Part shown: piece after piece, positions 1-13,135 of the stretch | Numbering within the stretch: position 1 is the first letter of the stretch | Layout: the number at the start of each line of letters is the position of its first letter | NCBI GenBank assembly: GCA_026874595.1 | Contig: CM049306.1 | Span: forward strand, 40,238,019-40,302,018 | Reading direction: 5' to 3' | Source of the DNA: Sipunculus nudus | Lineage: Eukaryota; Annelida; Sipuncula; Golfingiida; Sipunculidae | Length of the DNA: 64,000 nucleotides | Position numbers and translations under genes: made by a program | Notes under the pieces: model-generated | Database searches by the model: none | Told to the model about the DNA's origin: nothing | The model's input: only the letters and a program-made list of their open reading frames with translations

Positions 1-340
1 CGCCTTTAATATATTCGATAGATAATGTATCGGTTATTATGTAAGTGTATAGGTGGATCTATATAGGCCTACAGGTCGATGAAGATAAAGACTGATACAT
101 GTTTAGGTCGACATAAATGTGATAATGTACATGCAGATTAATATGTAAGTGTAGGCCGATTTATGTACAAGCAGGCTGATACATGTATATAGGCCGTATA
201 TGTATAGGTCGATATATGTACAGGTCGATAAAGGCATAGGCTGATACATACATATATATATATAGATCGGTGTATATACATAGGTCGTTATATGTATAGG
301 TTGATAAAGGTATAGACTGATACTGACTGTTTGAAGATGT
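1..340. repeat. Degenerate ~20-bp minisatellite
   Basis: Variants of tatgtacaggtcgata and aggtataggctgatacat recur throughout, with further copies at about 596-650. It runs off the left edge of the window. Confidence 0.7.
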
Positions 341-720
341 GTTAAGCCCTCCGAGCGCTCCAGTTGGAAGGGTACGTCTGAGACCCGTTCCCTGGGCGCT
401 ACCTAGGCGTTAACTTTATAGGCGAAGACGAAGATGCCACTAAGCCAAAGAGAGAGTCGTTTCGGCAAGCCGCGTGCGGGGGGGGGGGGGGGGGGGGGGG
501 TAGAGGCTTAGACGAGATATCCGAGAAGTCAAGATAGCAAAATCATCTACAAGTACATCACAGAACCCGTACATCCTTTAACAGGCCCGATAACTCATAC
601 ATATATAGGTAATTGTATGTACAGGTCGATATATGTACAGGCCGATGAAGGTATACAATACTGTTTTACAAACGAAAACAAAATCTAATAAAAAACGATA
701 CAGTACACGTAATTCATCAT
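341..720. other. Unassigned segment with poly-G run
   Basis: Moderately GC-rich text (about 345-480) followed by a 20-base G run at 480-500 and more minisatellite variants. No gene or family recognised. Confidence 0.5.
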
Positions 721-728
721 GGAACAAG

Positions 729-1557
729 TGTTACAGGTGCTCTTTTTATTGTGTGACACGGGCGTAACCCGTGTGGTGGCGCCCTCGCCGGGGCGCTTGT
801 TACATTCTTAATTTAATCCTTACTGGTTGAACTCTCGTTGTCATGCTAGCTAGGGGCTTTCTCGTCTGACCAAACCGGTTCGTGAGTCACGTGTGGACCC
901 TGGTATGTAGAGACACAGCGATGTTCTTCTTGATGATTCCTGTAACGCGTGTTTACTGTGTATTATGTTAGATCCTTTAGACTGTTCGAAAAGTGGAAAA
1001 TTCTCGACTTGGGGTGAGAAGTTATAAATAGGGGGCTGTGTATTAAACCGAGAGAGAGGAGAGAAGATTTCAGCGGGCACAGACGTGTGTATGTCAGTTT
1101 GTGGGACCTGTCCAAATATCCAGTAATTTCAGGGATTCTACTCTTACTAACTCTATACAATTAAATGCTGCCTGCCTCAAGTTTACTTGCTGGATTGTTA
1201 CAAGAGCTTTACATTGGACTGTTATTCTCCGAGAGTATACATTTAAATAACTTGGCAGTGATGGTATCCAGATACCCAGGTACTGTGCACTTTGTTTATT
1301 AGGCTGTGTGATTATATTGATTTGATGTTATACTGTTATTGTACTGTGTAATTTATTGATATAGTGTACTGTAATGTTAGGGTTATTTTAAGAATAAACT
1401 ATAGTTATTTGTTAACAAAAAAACATTGACTTCTTTATTCATTCCCCTAGACATTTCACGCTGCCTAGTGTTACAAAATTTGATTTTTTTAAAAATCTCC
1501 TTACAAAATTTGTGTCCATCACGCATACGCGATTTATTTATATTAGGTTCCGTAACA
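729..1557 (+). mobile_element. Solo LTR (copy A), 829 bp
   Basis: It starts TGTTACAG and ends CCGTAACA, the TG...CA form of an LTR, and is flanked by CAAG direct repeats (725-728 and 1558-1561). No internal retroelement sequence adjoins, so it is a solo LTR. It contains a TATA box (1023-1030) and an AATAAA (1393-1398). The same LTR recurs inverted at 9585-10508 and forward, interrupted, at 54782-59317. The superfamily cannot be assigned from the LTR alone. Confidence 0.85.
1023..1030 (+). promoter_or_regulatory. TATA box of LTR copy A
   Basis: TATAAATA lies about 295 bases into the LTR and is followed by a purine-rich stretch. The equivalent position in copy C (about 55067) is TATATAAA, so the element is conserved between copies. 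Confidence 0.55.
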
Positions 1558-1561
1558 CAAG

Positions 1562-4500
1562 AAAAAGGCATTCTCACGAATGTAGGAGTCCGCCATGCAG
1601 GCGGTCCCTAATTTCGATCACCTCGCAACCCGTGTTGTCATTCCCTTACCCTTTGTTTAAGTCGTTGTTGTAACCTATAATGTATTGAAACCTTTATTAA
1701 GAGGGTGTTATTTACTGGCTTTTCTTCACAACATGGGACAACTTTTTATAAGCAGTCAGCTCACATGCAGATATTGTTAAAAGTCTAATGTACAAAAGCA
1801 CTAGAGCATGTTACACATTCGCTGCACCCATAATGAGTTATGACCATGACATGTGACAGCGCTCACTGTAAACGCCGTTGTATTCACGCACAAGATGACT
1901 TAACGGTACATTAACGCATGCGCAGTTCCTAAATCCCCAAGGGTGTCTAGACAAAGCGTCGGTTTAGAATAAAGAATACAGGGCGTTGATCCTATCATTA
2001 GAGCCACGGTGTCACTACAGACAGGTAGGTTAACCATGTTACACGAGGCCAGACAGGTTTGTGAGGTAGTAAATATATGATGCCATGTTTATCTCCTAAG
2101 AGATTGATGTACGTGATGATTTAGAAGTACAACAGTAACTCATACTTAGTTTTACAAGATAGATGCCATACACATCATGATAACATTATATAATACATGG
2201 TGTTATATTATTTTCAATTCTCATTGGTACAAATGTACATTAAATTAAAGAGTAATAGAAATGAATAAATACAAAATACAAGCATTCCTTATATTTTTCA
2301 CCATTCCTGCATGCATACTCGCCTGTTCTCTGGTAATGTTTTGTATACTATCTATCTTTCTAGGACCGTGAACGACAGATATATCAAGTATATATCAATA
2401 CTTTATTAAAATTTGAATTAAACTGTATTAGTATACTTAAATGTAAGATTTATTAATAGTTATTTTGTCCCGTGTGTCTGTTATATGTAATACCGCTTGT
2501 GGTTTAGGAGTAGGCAAATGTTGTTTGCTGCTTTGAAACAGGTTTTTTTTATTTATTAATTTACCCGATTCATTTATACCACGAACAACAAGCTCTTCGA
2601 CCACATGATTTTTTTACGAATTTCTACAGGTCAGTGTACGTTCGTTTTGAACATGGCAATGTGTCATTGGATGCTATTGAATTGCTGTTAGGAAAAAAAT
2701 AGTTTGAACAGTATTAATTAGGGCCCCGCTTGACAAGCGCTTGGTTGCTTCAGTCTTCGCTTGCAGGTACTCTGTAACCATGAAAAATATCTAGACAGAA
2801 TGTATTGCAACCTTCTGATTAGGTTGTTTGAAAAGCGTTTGGTACCAGAATATTTATTACTCGTTTAGAGTCAGTCACAAAGAGACAAACAATCTGTGTT
2901 GGTTAGTTACCACAATTAATTGGCATAATTAACAAATTAATTACCAAATAACTTCAAATGTAAAAGAAGTAATACACATTTAACACTGGACTTATTAACA
3001 TTCTCGTTATAATCTTGATCTGGATGCTATATTTGAAAAAAAATAGCTATGTTTTCTAATTGGGATATTAATGGAGATATTTAATTAAGATATAAGAAAG
3101 CGGATTTTATTGATTGAGTGCAAATAAATTTCATATTACAAATATTGTCGTGAGGACAAGAAACCCTCAAAAGAATTGGTGTATCCCCATTACAAATAAA
3201 TTACAAATCTTGTATCATAAGCGCTCATACATTTTGGACCTGATCTCCTTATTTATAAAAGAAATATTAAAAAGGTTTACTTGGCACCGCCTGGTGAAAA
3301 ATGCACGTTATAGGGGCAAAAAGGGCAAGTTATGTTGGGAAATACAAGGTCGCAACACTAAGAAGTGACAGACTCGTGAACAGAATAAATATATTGCAAA
3401 CAAAATTTTGTTTCGCTTTTAACATTTTGTCAAAAGAAGCGCCCGGTCTAAAGAGTGCAGCTTTACTGGATGCAGATATCAAACAGTCAAACCGTGGATC
3501 CAAGTGTTATGCTGCTCGGTATTTTTTTCTATATCCAGTTATCCACGCAGATTCTACTCTCTGTTCCCCCTTAATCGTCCATTCTATTATTTAACTTGCT
3601 ATTATTTAAATGAATGAAAGCCATCGCCATTCACTTATTCGGCCCATAATAACAGGCTCATTAGTGACCTTAGGTTTTCCTTGATGACATTCATGGATCC
3701 GGATCATGTGCCAAATCAACATCAAAATCCAATCGATTATTCATTTCCCCATTGGCCTCATTTTAAGCTGAAGGGGGATATAGCAAAAGCACACCATGTA
3801 GGAAGTAGTAAAATAAACTGAAAGGGAAAACAGGTGTGGAATTCCGAGCTTTTGATCATTACAGTGAAGGACCGAAACATGCTGCATACGCGAAAGTAAC
3901 TATCGGAAATTTTATATATAACAGGGGTTACGGGATTTCAGTCATTAAATGAAAACTTCATCTCTTGGTTTCACAAATCATGAGATTAACTCTGCTTCTA
4001 ACTCAACCAGCCTAACTCTAGTCCCTGTAAACATATGAAATAATTATGAAATGGTCCTCTAAAAACTTAACTTACACTTGCCAACTATAATACCTCCATT
4101 GATTTATAAATGTTACATTTAAAGTCTAAGACAATGTGTTCTCCGAGTATCTTTACATCTCTTAGATTAACTTCCATTAACATAAAAAGTATTGTTACGT
4201 GCAAATAACGGTCTCACTCACTCTCCCGTTCTGCATATGAATAAAAATAACTAGTAAATGATTACTGAAACCAATGATCACAAAAAGTATTCATTTAGAC
4301 AGGTGTGCTGAATAAAAATTTGACATGAAAGGTCTTTATGTATTCACCGAATCTTTGATGAACTCAGATGTCAAGATGATATATGACTTAGTATTGGACA
4401 TGCAAAGCGGTCAACTATAGCACATTAACCCATAAGTCACTGTTCATGAGACATACACCTATATTGTACGTGTCCCTGTCCAACTGACATAAAGGCTACA

Positions 4501-4850
4501 TCCATAATAAACTTAAGGACACATTGTAATATTCTGATATAGCTAGCCGAACAGAGGTGTTTTAAATAGGGACAAAGTATGACTCTGATGACCCCATCTT
4601 TGCTTGGACCAATTTTACAGGTTCTCGTGAAACTATGATACTATAGTCGTGATACTATACGCGCCGCCTCCGCCGACGCCGAGATATCTTTTGGACGCGA
4701 TAACTAAAAAAATTATCGACAGATCTTTACCAAAGGCTGTTTAAAATGGGGTCATGACCTTTTCTAGGAGAGTGGCTTTGACCCTGAATGCTGCCATATA
4801 TTGTGAAAATCACTAAAAATCATTGAATTGGTAAAAAAATCTTAATTGGT
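1562..4850. other. Spacer with no recognised gene
   Basis: AT-rich single-copy-looking sequence. The longest frames (near 3114-3594) have no recognisable domain and no splice context that would make them exons. Confidence 0.6.
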
Positions 4851-4859
4851 CGAAGATCT

Positions 4860-5330
4860 TGGATAGTTTAGTCTTCTGCGGAAGATAGGTGGCGCCACTT
4901 TTTGTCCTTTTCTTGTTTTTGCGCCTTTTAATACCTAATCATTGCCGATTGACAGTACTGTGAGCATTATAAGTAAAATTTTAAAGGACAAATGGTGCTG
5001 AAATTGTCCATTTCGTAAAGCAAACAGGCGGCGCCACCAGACTTACCGTTTTCATTGTATAAATGAATGCCCTTTTCTCAGGAATAATTTTCAGTATTGG
5101 CTTGAAATTGTACATGTCCATGGATCTTTGATATCTCCATCTCATGTTCAAGACTTGCGGCGCCATCTACAATCGTTTTTGTGTGGCCCCCTTCCGTTCA
5201 TTGCTTTAGGTGAAAATTGCTCATATCTGAGGAGTGGTTAAATGTAATGGTCTGCGATTTGGCATGTTCATCCATCTTGTAGAGTTTTCTCTTCAACAAG
5301 ACAAGTGGCGCTACCTACCTTACCATTTTT
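4860..5330. repeat. Fragments of the palindrome-core repeat upstream of SLC22
   Basis: Diverged cores ggtggcgccac, ggcggcgccacc, ggcgccat and gtggcgctac occur near 4889, 5030, 5158 and 5304, about 130-145 bases apart, so this is a short array of the same style as 25100-26150. Confidence 0.6.
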
Positions 5331-5398
5331 ATAGTATAAATTAATCCGCTTTCTCAAGAGTAATTCACCGTATTGGGCCCCATATTAGATGAAAAATA

Positions 5399-5402
<4 letters not shown>

Positions 5403-5462
<60 letters not shown>
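5403..5462. repeat. (AG)n microsatellite
   Basis: About 29 perfect AG repeats, roughly 415 bases upstream of the SLC22 start codon. Confidence 0.95.
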
Positions 5463-5463
<1 letters not shown>

Positions 5464-5876
5464 GGACGGAAGCCAGACAGACCAATGTACAGTCAGATAC
5501 AGACAGTTAAGCAGACGGTAAAGCAGACAGACATAGAGAAAGAAATATGGAAACAATAGAAAAAAACAATAAGACAACGCGCGAATGGCAGAACTGCAGT
5601 ATGATTTTTTTATTAATACATGGATTGGCATAATAATTAAATAGGCCAAAAGTAGCACTGATAGCAGCTACAAACACATACTCATCATTTTATTGAACTC
5701 TGTGTCCATGTCCATGTGATGTGTGATTCACCTGTTTATTCATTAAAGGCTCTCACATTTTTTCATGACAGGACTACTTTGAGGAGGCAAAGATAAGACG
5801 GGGCACTAGACTGTGACCAGGTACAGTCGGGTTTACAGTAAATCGAAGCAGGGACATACGTTTCATTTGTACAGCC

Positions 5877-6296
5877 ATGGAGCTGAAACAGATTATGAAC
5901 GATTATGTCGGTGACTTAGGGCGATACCAAATTAGAATTCTGTGTATTTTGTTTCTGACTCGCATGCCCTCTGTGTTTTATAACATGGATTACGTGTTTT
6001 TGGCTGCCACACCTGGGCATTGGTGCGCCTACCCAAAGCATTCAGATCATATTAACCTCACAGACGAAGAGTGGAAACGTTTTACAGTACCTGCCGAGAA
6101 GAAAAATGGACAAATCACCCATAGTAAGTGCTTAATCTATGAATGGGCCAACAATCCCCTCATCAACTCCAGTGACGTCATACGAATACTCACCGAGATA
6201 AACAACGGAACAAAATACAGCGACGACGTCAAGAAATCGTGTCATGTTTGGGAATACGACAGAGTGACGAATGTGAGAAGCTCTTTTGTTACGGAG
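5877..6296 (+). CDS. SLC22-like exon 1 (start codon, TM1, large extracellular loop)
   Basis: It encodes residues 1-140. ATG at 5877 opens the frame and the short N-terminus runs into TM1 (about 20-40), then the ATPGHWC motif and the long cysteine-containing first extracellular loop typical of SLC22. The exon ends at GAG|gtaagt in phase 0, and the next codon after splicing is TGG of the EWDMVC motif. The loop holds NNGT and NSSD sequons that could be N-glycosylated. Confidence 0.92.
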
Positions 6297-9200
6297 GTAA
6301 GTACCGGTCAAAATTGATCATTTTGATACATTTTTCATGTTAAAACCGAAAGAATTACAGAGGACAAGCGTAAATTCAAAGACAAAGTAGTGGAATGAGG
6401 TCTTATAGGACCATCCCTATTGTCTTGTAAGCGGAGTCGTACTGTATTTAATTATAACTGATTTATGCCACACAGTGGGATATGGTGTGCGATCGAAAGT
6501 GGATGAAAACCATGATTCCTTTTGTATTCGTGCTAGCCTGGATGATCAGCGGATACACCATTGGATATTTTTCAGACAGGTAAAACAGTTAAGGTCCGTA
6601 CCGGTATCAATGTCCGTGTCCGCATATTTTTTTTTCTGTTTTACAATAAAGTATAAATATTAGGCCAAAATAAAAAAGGTATGGTTCTCAGGCACTTTTT
6701 TTCAGAAATCAATGCGGGCGGGATCATTTTTTATTTTAATTTTTTTTTGCCTGTTTCGATAAAAATGTCAAATGATAAGGGAAAAGCATGAAAATAATAG
6801 TTTTATTTTGCTAAATAAGTAAAAGCACTACAAAACAAAGGAAATTGTATGGTTTTATCTTCTTGAAAGAAATGTCGAAGCGGCAGCAGCTCAAAATTGT
6901 AAAGTTCTAATTGAAAATCAAAATCAAAATTTTTGATGCGGGGGTTTAAAATTGATGCGGGCGGTGCCTGAGAACCATACCTTTTATTTATTTTTTTGGA
7001 CTTACTGGTCCACAGGTTACAGGAGGGAATCCTCCGACTGGCTGTGTGAGCAATAATGTTTTACTTTGTACTGAAATATCAACATGAACATCCAATATCA
7101 ACGTGACGATTAAGTATACACCTTTGAGACTGTTCGCCAATTCGGTGTTCATTATACATCCACGTGGTAAATTAAATTATCGAAAAATATTAATATATCA
7201 TTCTATATTGCTGTACGCGTGGAAATAAAATAACAGCTTACTCAAAAATTAAAACCCGAAAACAGTTCTGAATCTTCCTTATTTTTAATATAGATGGGGC
7301 CGCCGTTTAATGCTTAGGATACTGGTTGTGGCGACGGCAGTGTTTGGCATGAGCGGACCTTTCGCCAGTCATTACGTAGCTTTCCTGGTGCTACGGTTCC
7401 TCTTGTCGGCTTGTATGAACCCGGCCTCCGGTATTTGCTTCGCTTTCTGTAAGTACATTTTTTAAGATATTTAGTCTTCTGCTTTCCTCGAGTATCTGAA
7501 CAAGACAAAAGAAAACTGATATGGTCGTATAAATGATCATTCGGATAACGAAGCATCACATGCATTAAAGAAAACAAAATATCATATATATTTTTATCTT
7601 GATTAATGAACATATAGACACTAATCCGAACATAAGGGCTCAAGTGTATATTGATTGGTGTGTAAATGCCCTTACTCGTCGGAATTCAAGGTAATATATG
7701 AGGACCATTTATATTCGACTATTAGAAGGTGTGCACAGTGTGACAGCTTAAAGTAGGCTCCCTGACAAAAATCCCTTCATTTAAAATAAATCCAAATAAT
7801 TTACAATTTCGTCATGGTTCGTTTTTTATATAACTTCTTTCCTGTACACATTAACTATTGTTTCAAATTTTTTTTTATATTCAGTTTTAAACACGGAAGT
7901 AATTTAATTGAAATCTAAAGTTATGATTATTGCTTCTCAACCAGAATTTCATCCATGTTGAAGTATCCGTTCATTATATTGAAAGGTAATTTTTTATATC
8001 GTCTGTACAAATTGAATTATTTTCGTAATATTTGACATACGATAAACAGATTATGATGAGAATGTATGTATCATTACTTGGTTCAATATGGAAAAAATGA
8101 CCATATGAACACACCACTACTCTGCGTCGGGTTTGTTGACTGAAATCATTTTATTATTGCTGGTGGGATATGAAGGCCTTAAGGTGGTTGGAGATAAGTG
8201 GCGCCCCCTGGTGACCAATCTGTACATGATCGGCTGGGCCATCGGGTACGCCTCCGTTGCTGGCATTGCCTACTTCCTGCGGGACAGATTTAACTTCATG
8301 ATAACTATATCAACGCTCATGTCCATTATGGTAATACCCGTCTGGTGAGTACCCTGACAGGGTTACAAGTAATACAGTTATGATTATCATTACACTCGGC
8401 GGATCCAAGATTTAGGAAAGGGGCAACCCAGGAGGATTAATGACAAGGCCTACATAAAAGTCTCCAGGTCCGGAAGGGGGGGGGGGGGGGGCACGGGCCG
8501 CAAAAAGTAGTCTGAAAACCTAAAATAAAATTGCGGGGGGCTGGAAAAGCCCCCCCCCCCCAACCCGCTTCTGTAGTTACAACTGACAATATAGTTACGA
8601 GTCCCATAACATGGTTACAAGTATCATTAAATAGTTACAAGTAGAATGACATAGTTATAAGCAACGTAACATAGTTACGAGTTTTAACATGACATAGTTA
8701 ACATAACATACCTTTAGGTAACATGACCTATTTACGAGTACCATAACATAGTTATAAGTAACATAACAAGGTTACAAGTACCATACAGTAGCATGTGTTT
8801 GAAAGAAAACAAGTTCTTTTACTCTTCTTCCTGAGGCCAAAAAAAATCTGTGGTTCTGATAACATGGCCAAAAAAAAAATTTAAGTTTTTTTTTATTGAC
8901 ACATTTTTGTAGTGTTTCAGGTTTTATCATGGGAATAGTGAACATATTAAATCTAGATTAGGATGCAATACATTTTTTCTACATGTTTATTTATAATAAT
9001 AATAATAATATAATAATGATAATAATGGCATGATACCGTATAAGGCATTTGGCGGGGAACCTTTCAGTTTTAAATTGTCTCTTTCCAAGACGCTTTATTC
9101 CGATTGGCTCTGTTGCTCTATATCAACGAGATTGGTCCTTATGAAAATGCCGTGTAAGGTTCTAAATACGAGACCCCTTTGGAATCGTATATGTAACCCT

Positions 9201-12200
9201 TTAAGCGATGTCAACATGTCAGCCTTTCCGTTTTTCTTTGGATGTTTCATGAAACTTCTGTTGTGGAACCAATGCAATGCTCAAACGCCCTACATATTTT
9301 CCCAAGAGCCTTAATATTTTCATGGAGAAGAAGTCGCATGTTCATATGAAACGTCCAACAGTCCTTTGCAACGGGATCTAGAAAGTAGAAAAAAGTGGGC
9401 CTTAATCGGAGTCCTTGCACGGTACCCGTCGATCAACGTCCGCCCACAACAAATTAATAAAGTTTGTAGTGTTTAAAGCACTGGGGGCTTACAAGGATTT
9501 TTTAAGGGGATAATTTTTCTTTAAAATATTGAGATAAGAAGGTGGTAATGTTGCCAGAAAGACCCAATTACTAACGAAGCCATGTGTTACGGAAGCTAAT
9601 ATAAACAGATCACGTATGCGTGATGAACTTAAATTTTGTAACGGAGATAAAAACAAATAAGATTCTGTAACACTAGGCAGCGTGAAACGCCTAGGATATG
9701 AATAAAGAAGTCAGTGGTTTTTTGTCAACAAATAACTATAATTTTTTCTTAAAACAACCGTAACAATAAAATACACTAAATCAATACAATTATACAGTAA
9801 TACAGCGGTATAGCAACAAGTCAATACAATCAAATAGAAAATAATGTGCACAGTACCAATACCATCACAACGATAAATCCTTTAAATGTAAACTCTCGGA
9901 GAATGACAGTCCGGTGGAAAGTTCTTGCAACAACCCAGAAAGTAAACTGAAGTCCAAATGCATAAAATCCAGGAGAAAGTCTTTGAAAATCTATAGTTGC
10001 CGCATTCGTCGGATAATGTCCTGACACACGCTTCTGCGTCCGCTGGAATCTTCTCTGCTCTCTCTGCCCCCGGCTCAAACACAGCCCCTTATATACTCTT
10101 CACCCCAAGCCGAGTATTTTCCACTTCTCGAACAGTCTATAAGATCTTGCACAACACAGTAAAACACGCGTTTCAGGAATTCTCTAGAAAGACATCGCCG
10201 TGACTCTACACACCATGGTGTACACGTGATCTCGCCCCAAGCCAGCACGATAACAAGAGTTCAACCAGTACGGACTAAACAGTCTATAAGATCTTGCACA
10301 ACACAGTAAAACACGCGTTTCAGGAATTCTCTAGAAAGACATCGCCGTGCCTCCACACACCATGGTCTACACGTGATCTCGCCCCAAGCCAGCACGACAG
10401 CAAGAGTTCAACCAGTACGGACTAAACATAGAATGTAACACGCGGCCAGACACGAGTGCCACAACAGGAACCACGCCCGTGTCACACAATAAAAGAGCAC
10501 CTGTAACATACGAAAGGACGTATTTTGATGTGTATATTTAGCACTTTTAGAGTTGTTTTGATATCTTTTACTATTTCACCATTACACGGCCTAATTGTAC
10601 AGGTGATTCCTACTACTATGATGGTATCACAGTTGGGGATTCCGCAACAAATTTTTATATGCCCATGTGTTATCGTTTCCTAACTCCCCGGTAGAAGGCG
10701 ACAAAACGGAACTAAAACTGGAACCTAAGCGGAACTTCAAACATAAATAAACTACTAATACTACTACTACTACGACTACTACTAATGCTTATAATGTTAA
10801 TAACAATAACGAAACTACTACTTGTATACTACTTCTAAAAATGGTAATAATATGTATAAGATTAATTTCATATAACAAAAATAATAGGGCTGGGTATCGG
10901 TCTGCCTAATCAGGTACAATACGTATTGCGATGCACTCAATTCGATACCCGATACGTATTGACGATACGCTCCAAATTTCTTTGTATATCATTTTCTGAA
11001 TAAAAGCTGAGGATAAAATTTTTCATCATTTTTTAATATACAGCATAACTATTATATTCTGCATTAATTCTGTACATTAAATACAGTAAAAGAAAAACTG
11101 AGTAAATTGTATATATCACTTCATTTCAAGCAGGCTAAAGCATATTAATAATAAAACTAAACCTAAAACCTCGGTGATCATTTCAAAGGATTAACCCAAT
11201 CTGGTAAATTTGATTCACTGCAGCTTGGAAAAAATACTCTTGTACTTTGTAATCAGCCGTCCTGTCTCTGAAAATTCCAGGTTTTTGCCGGAGTCTCTAA
11301 CATGGTTGATCGCAAAAGGTCGTCAGGAGGAGGCGAACAAAATCATTCGTCGAATGGCTCGAACAAATAAGAAGTCCATCCCTAATGGTCTGTCAGTAAC
11401 CGTAGAACAGGTAAAGTCTGTTGTAAAATTTAAAAAAAAATAATATTATTTTTCGTTCATTACCTCCGCTAAGGAGGCTATGTTCTCCCCCTTGTCTGTG
11501 TCTGCGTGTTTGTTTGTCTGGTAGGAGGGTCATTACAAAAACTGCTGCACCGTTTTCTAAGAAATTTTGTCGATGGGTAGGACATGGTCAAGGGAAGTGG
11601 CAATTAAAATTTAGTGTGGGCAATGTATTATTATTATTTTTTGGGGTTTTTTTGCCTTGATGGTGTTACATGCACTGTGTTAAGTGGCATTCTAGTTTTA
11701 TAAGCTCAGTTGACTGAGGCATAGGAATGGCGCTTCTTTAGTCGACCGTCCGTTAGTAAGGCACAGATCTTAACCGTTGCCCCTAGGAATTTCTAAGTGA
11801 GGACCAAGGGAGGTCAATTTAAATCTCTATGGAAAATGATATGTCATTACGACCTATGTCCTCCGAGCTATGAGGCTGGTAAATACCCCCAGAATAATAA
11901 AAAATGATCCAAAACTGGTGTTGCAAACTGATTTTTTCTATTTTCATGCATTTTTCCTTTAATTAGGGACCGCGAAATCATATTGACACTATCATATTCT
12001 CAACTGTGATTTCAACCGATGCCCATATACATTGTGTGTGTATAATATCCACCCAAACCCCCTCATCCAAGGTTAGACATTGTGTAAACTACATCCATAT
12101 GCCCAGATATTTCAATTTAGGCTTTATCAATTGTTCTTGAAATTAGGTTTCCAGAAAAACTGTAATAACTTTTTCTTGTACGGAAGACTAGTGACGCCAC

Positions 12201-13096
12201 CTATGATCTTTTTAGGTGTTTTGCCGTTTAATACATTTATCTCTTCTGCTTAAGAGTAGCGTGAGATGATAACTAAAAAAAATTATCTGCAGATTCCTTT
12301 TATATTGTGTACATTATATAAATAAATGAAGCCTTTTCAAAATAGGGTCCATTGACCTTCAATTATTTGAGAGATAAAATCCATATTTGGTGTAAAAAAA
12401 AAGGATGAAACATTAAATTTCCAAAGAATGGATGGTTGAATTGTAACGTAAATAAGAATGGTGTATATTCAAAGATAGTAAGTTCTCTGATGTTAAGGCT
12501 GCAAGGTGAAGACTCAAGGTGACCGGACCAACATTTTGAAAAAGCATAAAGATATCCTTTTTCAAAATGTAAAGATATCCTTATAGACAAAGTCACCTGA
12601 GCGTCGAAACCCTGGGTCCCTAGTATGTGTTCTCGAGTGCAGCAGGAAGGCCAGGATGGAGATCAGTGTCGTTTTGATCAATATTAAACTAGAGTAATTC
12701 TATTATATTTAAAAAGCGTTGGTGGAATATATAAAGCATAAAAAAAGAATGAAGCTGACAAATTCCAAATAAATCTGGCAATGAAGCACTCGGCTTGTGG
12801 ATAAAGTGAGAGGAAAATAGCCAGGGTGAAAACAATAAAGACTGACTTTTAGTATTATTTTTGAGACGCTGTGTATATATAAAGCAGATGTCATTATTTT
12901 GATAATAACACGTTATTTCAAAATTGGCATATCATCATAAATACTGTAGTATAAAACTTTTTAATTTAAATATCAGACTGGCACGGGCTATCTTTGTCTT
13001 AATGATTACACATGATGAAATAACGAAATGTTAGACAAATAATAAGGGTTAACCTATGTGGCCGCAGAATATCCATTTCCCTCTGATTAATAATAT

Positions 13097-13135
<39 letters not shown>

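Noticed and set aside
729-1557. Apparent promoter and small ORFs at 850-1160 as a host gene
   Set aside because: The TATA box and ORFs are inside a solo LTR with TG...CA ends and a target duplication.
3114-3594. Overlapping 84- and 97-codon plus-strand frames upstream of SLC22
   Set aside because: No family match, no splice sites that connect to SLC22, composition like the surrounding spacer.
10885-10980. Gggctgggtatcgg ... gatacccgatacg as a DNA transposon end pair
   Set aside because: Looks like a fragment of a transposon-type terminal sequence, but no paired end or target duplication could be established.
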